From G963666705 sp963666705 (GTDB lineage Bacteria > Pseudomonadota > Alphaproteobacteria > CADEGL01): a stretch of 64,000 bases of DNA. A model generated the notes under the pieces. The model worked only from the letters and a program-made list of their open reading frames with translations, was not told where the DNA came from and did not search any database. A program made the position numbers and the translations under genes. Location: positions 434,001 to 498,000 of the forward strand of contig CAXXKO010000001.1 in the NCBI GenBank assembly GCA_963666705.2, read 5' to 3'. Positions 17,201 to 23,303 of this stretch are shown here, piece by piece. Every line of letters starts with the position of its first letter. Position 1 is the first letter of the stretch.

Positions 17201-17733
17201 ACGGTAGCGACCGGTACGAGCCGGGGCACGTGGCGCTCTACCTCGAGGGCGAAAATCTGCCGCCGCACGATGGACGGCCGGTGCAGATGGAGCTGAACGA
17301 GGGTTTCAGACAAAGCGTGATCGCCGTCCCCGTGGGCGGCGCCATCCGCTTCCACAACGGCGAGGCGGAGGATGGCCCGAGCTATACGCTGCTCAGCGAG
17401 TCCGATCTCGCCGCCTTTCACCATGTGCTCACGCCAGGCGACGAGGTTGTGGTCGACTTCCCCGAAGAAAGCCGCTTGACCGTGCGGACGGTCGAGACCT
17501 CGGACCACGCGATGAAGGTCTTGGTGCTGCCGAGCACGCGGTTCAACCTGCTGGAAAACAACAGCTACATCATCCGCGACGTGCCGCCGGGCCGCTACAT
17601 GCTGCGCGCCGTGATCGAGAACCGGCGCTATCAGCCGCTGGCCATCCCGATCGAGGTGCCGGCGGTGGGCCGGGCGACGGTCGACGTCACCCTGGTCGAG
17701 CGCGGCGCTCTGGCCAGCGCGGGAGTCCAATAA
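14188..17733 (+). CDS. C-terminal part of the frameshifted exported metallopeptidase/beta-domain protein
   Basis: 1181 codons, with the nominal GTG at 14188 lacking a ribosome-binding site. The same frame makes sense upstream (APFAYIYNVLEL) from about 14164, so this is probably the continuation of the preceding gene. The content is mostly beta-rich, immunoglobulin-like segments without known signatures, a very acidic Asp/Glu/Thr-rich linker at about 911-972 (DDENAGETANEDEDGAP and following), then a C-terminal module (about 990-1175) with GGAIRFHNGEAEDGPSYTL and VPPGRYMLRAVIENRRYQPL, resembling cupredoxin-like and PEGA/carboxypeptidase-regulatory folds. It lies in an operon with the PEGA-like protein at 11638. 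A surface-anchored or secreted role is inferred. Confidence 0.65.
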   Translation: MLELNVLKDVYETQGLDDPVPRPVEARPVFVYARGPEGTNAFLLRQNVPDYWDWEHRNFGSFERIDDFSLIGSDGTVVSEQGEIPASGGDNTYINLGLVNSGPDSASREISWAYLASPRIIPTPTRSRLFDFQHITPVRLVNGSAYSAYAAERRHLFQNGDSFVFEVAVTGKLHLGADSRENIPEDERTIQLAIVCGGDDRPVLLAEEDGQTIEVAASPSPRDGPDGRYFYLLSGRVDPDNTVTGDCRVRVELTSLLNLGGGDRQVDESYTLRVGDPVPEVSRLQVISGGEVVYDSQDMTRFGVRPVGGTEFELPEGVTLPMLRLGDGAYTLRLKVWFSTPVPTGHASITAGFAPPYDTYEVPVDPEFSDVPTWSTWADPDDPTIAGGKALLETELTIPEMAAPLGGLLWFSISAISETDVVLDTDPATPGDQRDTRHFALLNMDDYYLATLSVESRWDGAYAGADYQATWDVVYRPFEAQFRALPVSEARHANSLSGIISGALAAPELLISWQRLMTWIGAAAGDAEQAALADLDAEFRVLIRLLEGAGSYGGCFFDDFGPVPARFGGMDSTYTWRGWSANGGSSSTVEHAATAPAWQSNDSQSLGWDYLAYENLVCPAIEVWNYDPADLARAQEFIANPPIERLGADFAGDLLLLVPATTFIRGNDRGELPAGLTHLWFDVPDDVARSGFIEELPARQAFARVFDDALALVTIVAWRFALTDDDGKVARIESSGNVMFDDGTLSLPALPEGPLIRVIFEPADVWPIPVDGRYRQIRRFWDSDGLTEYIDEGEFDGSSLWQDVQSVPVAEPPVMPAHSLEAIAGFEWTLEQGTQMQVTNRTFPQHLLGDESVLVITGRLEDGRLAGGILGQSQTCTTPYNDAPDFCEVRYRWAIEHNTDPGGPSPWPQEPQIAALPDPPPDEDDENAGETANEDEDGAPADIGDTADDTAGNTTDDDTDNTTDDDPPGGPTLEPVPDVTGWPVPGTVVAPTMQYPGVVQGIITNGSDRYEPGHVALYLEGENLPPHDGRPVQMELNEGFRQSVIAVPVGGAIRFHNGEAEDGPSYTLLSESDLAAFHHVLTPGDEVVVDFPEESRLTVRTVETSDHAMKVLVLPSTRFNLLENNSYIIRDVPPGRYMLRAVIENRRYQPLAIPIEVPAVGRATVDVTLVERGALASAGVQ

Positions 17734-17801
17734 TGCGATGGCCACGCAAGGAAGCGGGCCATCAAACACCCACCCCAGGCAATCGGCAGCGCCAGTGAAG
17801 C

Positions 17802-17942
17802 GCGGCCGCGGGCCCCGATATCAGCCCGGCATCTCGACACCGAGCCGCGCGGCGCGATCGGCGGCAATTGCCCAGGTGGCTTCGAGGATCTCGATGCCGT
17901 CGGCGAGGCTGCGCGCGCGGCTGGCGTAGGTGCGCTCGCCCG
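17802..17942. repeat. Right copy of the 141-bp direct duplication
   Basis: This is the native copy: it is continuous with the Ldh-family gene at 17821-18879. 137 of 141 bases match 11042-11182. The region between the copies (11183-17801, 6.6 kb) holds the chimeric junction and the exported-protein operon. Confidence 0.92.
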
Positions 17943-18879
17943 GGATACGCACGTGATCGACACCGGGAGCGGTGCGTGAGGCGCGCACCTCGTCGAGATA
18001 GTCGCTCGCCGACCGGCGGAAGGTGTCCGTATCGCCGAAGGCGGCCGGATCGACCGCCATGAAAAGGTGCCCGCGCCGGCCCCGGGACCCGTCCTCCGTA
18101 TGCCAGCCGTCGATGGCACTGCCCACCTCGCCGCCCACCAGCGGGCCCGAGAGGAGGGCGACGCAGAGGGCGAGGCCGAAGCCCTTATGTCCGGCGAGAG
18201 GGGCAATCGCCCCGGCCTCGATGGCCGCGGCCTCCGTCGTCGCCCGGCCTCGTGCATCGACGCCCGAGCCGGGCGGCACGTGCTCGCCATGATAGGCGGC
18301 CTGGCGAATGCGGGAGGCCGAGAGCACGCTCGTCGCCATGTCGAGGAGCACCGGGTCCGCCCCCGCCGTCGGCACGGCGATGGCGATCGGATTGGTGCCG
18401 AGCTTGCGCTCGACGCCGCCATGGGGATGGACGAGGGAGGATGAGGCCGAAAACACGAGGCCGACCATGCCCGCGCGCGCCATGCGTTCGGTGTAGTAGC
18501 CGATCATGTAGATGTCGGCGCCGTTGACGAGGCCGACGGTGGCGGTGCCGGCCTCGCGCGCCTTGCGGATGGCGAGGTCGGTGGCGAAGACCCCGCCCGG
18601 CTGGCCCGGCCCCCGGTGGCCGTCGACGAGGGCGGTGGCGGGCCCTTCCTTCACGACTTCCGGCCGGCCGGTGCCGTCGATGGCGCCGCGGCGAATATCG
18701 TCGAGCATGTCGAAGAGGTGGTCGAAGCCCTGGAGGCCGATGCCGCGCAGGTCGGCCTCGAGGAACACCTCGGCCGTCTCCCGCGCGTTGACATCGCTAC
18801 ATCCGGCGGCGCGCAAAAGACGCTCCATGAGGTCGCGCAGAACCTCGGGCTTCACGATGCGCGTCGGGCGCTCGGTCAT
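17821..18879 (-). CDS. Ldh family oxidoreductase (malate/L-lactate dehydrogenase type 2 fold), catalytic residues altered
   Basis: 352 residues, the usual length for the MDH2/AllD/YlbC NAD(P)-dependent 2-oxoacid dehydrogenase family. Family landmarks are KLGTNPIAIAVPT, LDMATSVLS, AGHKGFGLALCVALLSGPL and the GRRGHLFMAVDPAAFGD segment. Two positions normally holding active-site His differ: the D.RGI.SHG motif reads DLRGIGLQG, and the N-x-H-F-G motif reads NGADIYMIG. The substrate and even the chemistry may therefore differ from lactate or malate oxidation. I chose the ATG at 18879 because GAGGAG lies 9 bases upstream; it directly abuts another ATG at 18888. The last 38 codons are duplicated at 11 kb. 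Confidence 0.82.
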   Translation of the reverse strand: MTERPTRIVKPEVLRDLMERLLRAAGCSDVNARETAEVFLEADLRGIGLQGFDHLFDMLDDIRRGAIDGTGRPEVVKEGPATALVDGHRGPGQPGGVFATDLAIRKAREAGTATVGLVNGADIYMIGYYTERMARAGMVGLVFSASSSLVHPHGGVERKLGTNPIAIAVPTAGADPVLLDMATSVLSASRIRQAAYHGEHVPPGSGVDARGRATTEAAAIEAGAIAPLAGHKGFGLALCVALLSGPLVGGEVGSAIDGWHTEDGSRGRRGHLFMAVDPAAFGDTDTFRRSASDYLDEVRASRTAPGVDHVRIPGERTYASRARSLADGIEILEATWAIAADRAARLGVEMPG

Positions 18880-19307
18880 GGGATCCATCTCCTCGTTCCA
18901 CCAAAATTCCCCAGACAACCGTCAATTCCACGCCGACTGTACCCAATTCCCGCCGCCACTAGAACAATCTTGCCCGTGCGGCCATCCCACTGGAGTTACC
19001 CCGGTTTTATGGATGGTTATGGGTTTGGGCGAGCGGGGATCGCTTGTTCCTTTCGTCGTAGACGGGTGACAGATAGCGGATCGCCAAGTGGCGCCGGAGG
19101 GGACTGTACCAACCCTCGACGAGCTCGAGGACGGTCATGCGCGCCGCGGCGAGGGGCCGGAAGCGGTGCCGGTCGAAGGGCTCGGGTGCGCGTAGCGCCA
19201 AGCACGGCTCAACCAGGACGGCGGGATGGCGAAAGTTAACGTACCGGCACACAGAGTCTGACAAGAGCCTGACGATGGCTCTTCGTTCTCCTGATAATCC
19301 CTCTAAT
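18880..19307. other. Intergenic region between the Ldh-family gene and the integrated element
   Basis: About 430 bases. It contains the IS3-type transposase remnant listed separately and otherwise nothing recognisable. An AT-richer patch at 18900-18980 lies just upstream of the Ldh-family gene and probably holds its promoter. Confidence 0.4.
19007..19140 (-). pseudogene. Remnant of an IS3-family transposase C-terminus
   Basis: The frame on the minus strand reads ARMTVLELVEGWYSPLRRHL then AIRYLSPVYDERN, which matches the end of IS3-family OrfB integrase-core transposases (typically WYN..R.H..LGYLSP..FE). Only about 40 residues are left, with no catalytic residues. It is a decayed insertion-sequence fragment lying against the satellite integration site. 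Confidence 0.65.
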
Positions 19308-19367
19308 CCCTTGCAAACATGGCGACCCCGCCAGGACTCGAACCTGGAACCTGCGGATTAGAAGTCC
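19308..19367. other. attL core, 60-bp repeat of the tRNA-Arg 3' half
   Basis: Identical to 30462-30521. It covers the tRNA from the anticodon loop to CCA plus 12 flanking bases. Beyond it the sequence departs from tRNA into two small stem-loops (around 19366-19380 and 19400-19422), which lie just inside the element. Confidence 0.93.
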
Positions 19368-19488
19368 CGCCAAAGCGGGTTTCCGCGCACTGCGACGGCT
19401 TGCGGGAATTGCCCGCAAGGCCCTGAACCACAACGCTTTCCTCTCCATAGTCGATTGCGCTTGACTGCGGCACATTGCGACCGTATTC

Positions 19489-19516
19489 TGGCGACATGGT
19501 GACATATTGGCGACAT
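19489..19516. promoter_or_regulatory. Cluster of three TGGYGACAT repeats (probable integrase arm sites, left)
   Basis: TGGCGACAT at 19489, TGGTGACAT at 19497 and TGGCGACAT at 19508. The motif recurs at the other end of the element (30408 and 30419) with the same 11-base spacing, which is the arrangement expected of integrase arm-type sites. It also covers the integrase start region, so the integrase could repress its own gene. Confidence 0.6.
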
Positions 19517-19519
19517 GAC

Positions 19520-20728
19520 ATGACTGCGGATAAAAAATCCGTTTCCCTGACCGAGCGGCGCATCCGGGACGCCAAACCGGGCGCCAGGACGATCATGCTC
19601 CGGGATCGCGACGTCGTCGGCCTGTGCGTGCGGATCGCGAGCGGCGGCACGAAAGCCTATTGCCTCGATTACAGGGCCGGCGGCAAGCGCCGCCTCGCCA
19701 CCCTCGCCCGCGTCGGCGAAATCTCCCTGAAAGAAGCGCGGGCGATGGCCGGGCGCGAGCTGGTCGCGATCCGGGCGGGCGAGGCGGACCCGGTTCGCGA
19801 CCGCCAAGCCGCGAAGGATGCGCCGACCGTGGCCGATGGTCTGGACAGGTTCTTTGGCGACTATGCGCCGCGCCGGATCGCCGACGGGCTGATTTCCGAG
19901 CGCACCGTCTACGACTACAGGAAACAGTCGGGCCGCACGATCCGTCCGCGCCTCGGCTTCATCAAGATCGCGAACGTATCGCGGCACGACATAGAGCGGG
20001 CGCTGGCGAACACCGCCCCTGTTCAACGCAACCGGCAACTGGCGCTCTTGTCGCGGTTGTTCAATCTGTGGCAGCGGTGGGAATGGTGCGAGCCTGGACA
20101 CAACCCCGCGCGGCTGATCGAAAAGATCCGCGAGGAACCCCGCGACCGCGTGCTGGTGCCGTCGGAAATCGCCGCGCTCGGCGCCGCCCTGTCTGAACTG
20201 GACTCGCCCTTCACAGCGGGCGCTCTCCGATTCTTGGTGCTGACCGGCTGGAGGACCGGCGAGGCGCTGTCGCTGCGATGGGAGAACGTCAACATGGAGG
20301 TTGGCGAGGTGCTGTTGACATCGACCAAGACGGGCCGCGACCGGCGGACGGTCGGCGGCGCCGCGCTGGAGATCGTCGCGAGCCTGCCGCGCATCAACCG
20401 CAACCCGTTCGTGTTCGCTGGCGCCTATGGCAAGGCGCTGTCGTACAAGACGCTGCACTCGGCATTCAAGCGGGCGTGCGAGCGGGCCGGCATCGCCGAC
20501 GCGCGGCTGCATGACATTCGCCGCACCATGGCGACAAACGCCGCCTCGACCGGGCTCAACCTGATCGGGCTCCGCGACCTGCTGAACCACAAGACAACGA
20601 CGATGGCCGCGCGCTATGCGAGGCGCGCCGGCTCCGTGTTGAAGGCGACGCAGGACACCATGGCCAGCAAGATGGCCGGCCTGCTGGACGGCAAGGCCGC
20701 GGACGTGCGGGAATTCCGCCGTGGCTGA
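19520..20728 (+). CDS. int: Tyrosine-type site-specific integrase
   Basis: About 402 residues, P4/DUF4102-type architecture. The N-terminal domain has SLTERRIRDAKPGARTI and GLCVRIASGGTKAYCLDYR, followed by a SAM-like core-binding domain and the catalytic domain. Catalytic residues are visible: Arg in LTGWRTGEAL, Lys in STKTGRDRR, H-x-x-R in LHDIRRT, His in LLNHKTT, and the nucleophile Tyr in AARYARR. It integrates and, with an excisionase, excises the element at tRNA-Arg. I prefer the ATG at 19520; earlier starts at 19475 and 19496 lie within the repeat cluster, and no start has a clear Shine-Dalgarno sequence. It sits about 150 bases from attL, pointing into the element, and its last codons overlap the next small gene. 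Confidence 0.95.
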   Translation: MTADKKSVSLTERRIRDAKPGARTIMLRDRDVVGLCVRIASGGTKAYCLDYRAGGKRRLATLARVGEISLKEARAMAGRELVAIRAGEADPVRDRQAAKDAPTVADGLDRFFGDYAPRRIADGLISERTVYDYRKQSGRTIRPRLGFIKIANVSRHDIERALANTAPVQRNRQLALLSRLFNLWQRWEWCEPGHNPARLIEKIREEPRDRVLVPSEIAALGAALSELDSPFTAGALRFLVLTGWRTGEALSLRWENVNMEVGEVLLTSTKTGRDRRTVGGAALEIVASLPRINRNPFVFAGAYGKALSYKTLHSAFKRACERAGIADARLHDIRRTMATNAASTGLNLIGLRDLLNHKTTTMAARYARRAGSVLKATQDTMASKMAGLLDGKAADVREFRRG

Positions 20729-20978
20729 CATCCGAATCAAGATCGAGCCATACGAGCGGCGGCGGGACCGAAAATTGGAGTGGCATCTTGCCGTCGCGCT
20801 GTTGCGGCATTTCTCGCCCGGCATGTCGGAGCGCGCTGCGTGCAAGATCGTCTTCGACATGGTTGCGGCCGAGCATAGCTTGGAGAGCGACATCGCCGTT
20901 CGCCAAGCGGTTCGCCGAATCGGCCCGACCAAGCCGCTCCGTTTTGTATCCAGACGGGGGCCGCAACCGTCCGTATAG
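20721..20978 (+). CDS. Small hypothetical protein of the element
   Basis: 85 residues, GTG start overlapping the last 8 bases of the integrase gene, basic and helical (RRRDRKLEWHLAVALLRHF, ERAACKIVFDMVAAEH). The tight overlap suggests it is translated with the integrase. I recognise no family. It ends 27 bases before the excisionase-like gene. Confidence 0.5.
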   Translation: MADIRIKIEPYERRRDRKLEWHLAVALLRHFSPGMSERAACKIVFDMVAAEHSLESDIAVRQAVRRIGPTKPLRFVSRRGPQPSV

Positions 20979-21005
20979 TCTCGCCATCCGACGAAAGGAT
21001 GGCAA

Positions 21006-21200
21006 ATGTTCGATCTAGACGCGCTCTATTTCGCGACCGATCCCGCGCTGCGCAGCATCGCGCCCGCCTCGACGATGGCGCACTGGCGATGCGAGGGACG
21101 CGGCCCGGCTTACGTCAAGATCGGCCCGAAAGTGGCCTACAAGGGCGCCGACCTGAACCGCTGGATCGAGGCGCAGACCGTCCGCCCGGCCGCCGCCTGA
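21006..21200 (+). CDS. Excisionase/AlpA-like helix-turn-helix protein
   Basis: 64 residues with the winged-helix pattern of MerR-like excisionases: SIAPASTMAHWRCEGRGPAY then VKIGPKVAYKGADLNRWIEA (family form: ...WR.EGRGP.YVKIG..V.Y...DL..WL). AAAGGA lies 7 bases before the ATG. Such proteins bend DNA at att sites or activate excision and early transcription in P4-like satellites. Its position between integrase and replication gene fits a control switch. Excisionase and transcription activator cannot be distinguished from sequence. Confidence 0.75.
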   Translation: MFDLDALYFATDPALRSIAPASTMAHWRCEGRGPAYVKIGPKVAYKGADLNRWIEAQTVRPAAA

Positions 21201-21211
21201 CCGGCAAAGAA

Positions 21212-21245
21212 AGAACCCGCCGAGGGAGACTCCCGGCGGGCTCTT
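21212..21245. terminator. Stem-loop, probable terminator
   Basis: AGAACCCGCCG and CGGCGGGCTCT form a strong GC-rich hairpin 12 bases after the HTH gene stop; the T tract is weak. It separates the integration module from the replication module. Confidence 0.65.
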
Positions 21246-21273
21246 GAATGCCCGGCCCCGAAGTGGCGACAAC

Positions 21274-22530
21274 GTGACGGACCCTCACAAGGTATCCGAA
21301 CGGCCGAATTCCGACAAGCCGGTCCCGCTCGACCGGCACCCGGACGGTACGAAGGAACGGCCGTTCTGGCGCAAGGACTCCGAAACCCTGTCCTTGGTGC
21401 TGGCCGATATGGTGCTGGCCGTCCGCTACAACCTCCGCAGTCACCGCACGGAATGGCGAGGCGAACGGCTCACCAATCCCGACCGATGGGAGTTGGTGAG
21501 CGACCGATCGCTGTCGAGCATCCGCGAGCGCATCGCGCGACAATATTTCGTCCACACAAAGGAAGGGCCGCGCGCGCTCTATTGGGGCCGCGACGGTTTC
21601 CAGGACACGCTAAACGCGGTCCTCTTTCATCGGGAGGTCGACCCGTTCGAGGAATGGTTGGAAGCGTTGCCGCCGTGGGACGGCTATCCGCGACTCGCGA
21701 GCCTGCTGCCCGTGCTGTTCGGCGCCGAGGCCGATCCGCTGTCGGCATGGGCGGGGCGCTTCCTGTTCATGGGGGCGGTACAGCGCACATATCAACCCGG
21801 TTGCAAGCTGGACGAAATGCCGGTGCTGGTGGGCGGGCAGGGGATCGGCAAAAGCGCATTCGTCCGCGCCGCGGTTCCGCCCGACATGCCCGAATTGTTC
21901 GCGGACGGCGTGAGGTTCGACATGCGCGACAAGGAACAAGTCGAGGCCGTCTTAGGCCGGGCCGTGATCGAGGTATCGGAGATGGCCGGGCGCGGCAAGG
22001 CGGAAATCGAGCACATCAAGCAATTCGTGTCCCGCCAGGATGACGGGATCGTTCGCCTTGCCTGGCACCGTTCCGCCGAGCCATGCCCGCGCCGTTTCGT
22101 CATGATCGGGACGACCAACGAGCGCCGCGACCTGCCGAACGATCCGAGCGGCAATCGGCGTTTCGTCCCGGTCGAGCTGCGCCTTGGCACGGACATCGAG
22201 GCGTTCATGGCGGAAAACCGCGATCAATGTTGGGCCGAGGCGATGGTCGCCTATCACGACCACGGGCTCGGCGCCGCGCTTCCCCGGTCGCTGCACGATG
22301 CCCAGCGCGCGCGCGCCGAGGAACACCGGGACCGGGACGACCTCATAGAAGACGCTATCGAAACCCTGCCCACCGGTCAGCGTTACAAGCTCGGCGAGAT
22401 CCTTTCCACCCTCGGCGACGTGGCCAACGGCATGAGCCAATTCCGCGTGATCCGGGCGCTTCGTAACGCCGGATGGGAACAAGCGCGGACGAAAGACGGG
22501 CGATATTGGGCGTGGAAAGGTGACAGATGA
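21274..22530 (+). CDS. VapE-family replicative helicase/ATPase
   Basis: About 418 residues. A conserved approach region (FEEWLEALPPWDGYPRLASL) is followed by Walker A VGGQGIGKSAF, an acidic EVSEMAGRGKAEIEHIK segment, and the superfamily 3-type arginine/sensor region GTTNERRDLPNDPSGNRRF. This is the virulence-associated E (pfam05272) family, used by pathogenicity-island-type satellites as the initiator helicase; no primase domain precedes it. It probably binds the repeat cluster directly downstream. The frame is open from a TTG at 21244, inside the terminator, so I prefer the GTG at 21274; neither has a strong ribosome-binding site. Confidence 0.88.
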   Translation: MTDPHKVSERPNSDKPVPLDRHPDGTKERPFWRKDSETLSLVLADMVLAVRYNLRSHRTEWRGERLTNPDRWELVSDRSLSSIRERIARQYFVHTKEGPRALYWGRDGFQDTLNAVLFHREVDPFEEWLEALPPWDGYPRLASLLPVLFGAEADPLSAWAGRFLFMGAVQRTYQPGCKLDEMPVLVGGQGIGKSAFVRAAVPPDMPELFADGVRFDMRDKEQVEAVLGRAVIEVSEMAGRGKAEIEHIKQFVSRQDDGIVRLAWHRSAEPCPRRFVMIGTTNERRDLPNDPSGNRRFVPVELRLGTDIEAFMAENRDQCWAEAMVAYHDHGLGAALPRSLHDAQRARAEEHRDRDDLIEDAIETLPTGQRYKLGEILSTLGDVANGMSQFRVIRALRNAGWEQARTKDGRYWAWKGDR

Positions 22531-22617
22531 CACTTGGTGACACCTTTTCCAAAGGACATGGCTTTGCCGTTTTCGGCCTTGACCCGGCATATAAGAAAGA
22601 AGTGTCACCAAGTGTCA
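22528..22617. promoter_or_regulatory. Putative replication origin: 16-bp inverted iterons around an AT-richer core
   Basis: TGACACTTGGTGACAC (22528-22543) and its exact inverse (22602-22617) flank 58 bases that include CCTTTTCCAAAGGA and ATATAAGAAAGAA. Each arm holds TGACA repeats, and another TGACA lies at 22521. In satellite islands the origin typically lies beside the rep/VapE gene with inverted iterons flanking a meltable core. The left arm overlaps the VapE stop codon. Confidence 0.65.
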
Positions 22618-22639
22618 CCCGTCATCGGAAAGGACCGCA

Positions 22640-22999
22640 ATGCTCGACCTATGGAAACGACACGTTGCTTGGCGGTTTGCTCCGACCGGGCGGGCCGTGC
22701 TCATGGTGAAGCGTATCGAGCACGCCGAGCGAAGGCGCACGGCGAACACCCTGGGGGTATGCACCCGATGCCACGGGCCGCGGGATAGCGCCCACTACAA
22801 GCGTTGTGCGGCCTGCCGGAAGGATACGACCGGGCTACAGCGCAGGCGCATGGCGAGGATGCGCGCCGAGGCGGACGGCACGGCTTGCATCAAGTGCCAC
22901 AACCCGAACCCCGATGCTGGCAAATTCAAGCTCTGCCCGTTATGCAGGGAACGGGCGCGGGACGTGGCGGCGCGTCAACGCATGAAACACGCCACATAA
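22640..22999 (+). CDS. Small Cys-rich (zinc-ribbon-like) protein
   Basis: 119 residues. Two repeated Cys modules, CTRCHGPRDSAHYKRCAACR and CIKCHNPNPDAGKFKLCPLC, each give four Cys in two CxxC pairs, consistent with two zinc knuckles; the rest is basic (RRRMARMRAEADG). The ATG follows AAAGGACCGCA, a good ribosome-binding site. A nucleic-acid-binding role is inferred. It could substitute for an early regulator or recruit the terminase, but nothing in the sequence decides this. Confidence 0.6.
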   Translation: MLDLWKRHVAWRFAPTGRAVLMVKRIEHAERRRTANTLGVCTRCHGPRDSAHYKRCAACRKDTTGLQRRRMARMRAEADGTACIKCHNPNPDAGKFKLCPLCRERARDVAARQRMKHAT

Positions 23000-23014
23000 C
23001 GGGAGGATGAGACG

Positions 23015-23236
23015 ATGGACATGCAGCGATGCGAGAACTGCAGGAGCTGGTGGCCGGGCAACCCTTACGGCCAGTGTCGAGCGCAACCGCCTGTAGTGGT
23101 GGACAGCAGCGGCATGACCAGGTTTCCGGAGATCGAGCCGGATGGATGGTGCGCGGGCTGGAAGCCCAGAGCGGTCATGTCGCGCGACGTGCAAAACGCT
23201 GTTGCGCCCCGCGATATGGCACCGTCAGCTTCCTGA
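23015..23236 (+). CDS. Small Cys/Trp-rich phage protein
   Basis: 73 residues beginning MDMQRCENCRSWWPGNPYGQ, with C..C, later C and DGWCAGWKP: a pattern common among short phage proteins of unknown function, probably metal binding. GGGAGGATGAGACG gives a strong ribosome-binding site before the ATG. Confidence 0.6.
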   Translation: MDMQRCENCRSWWPGNPYGQCRAQPPVVVDSSGMTRFPEIEPDGWCAGWKPRAVMSRDVQNAVAPRDMAPSAS

Positions 23237-23303
23237 GCACGGGCGCCCATCGGCGGTCCCCACATCACGTTTTCCGCAACGTAAACCAAGGAGCGTAACC
23301 ACC

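Noticed and set aside
19318..19380. Second tRNA-Arg gene at the left end of the element
   Set aside because: Only the 3' part from the anticodon loop is present; it is the attL duplicate of the complete tRNA at 30474-30550.
22527..22709. 60-codon open frame after VapE
   Set aside because: It runs through the inverted iterons and has no ribosome-binding site or protein-like composition; the region is better read as an origin.
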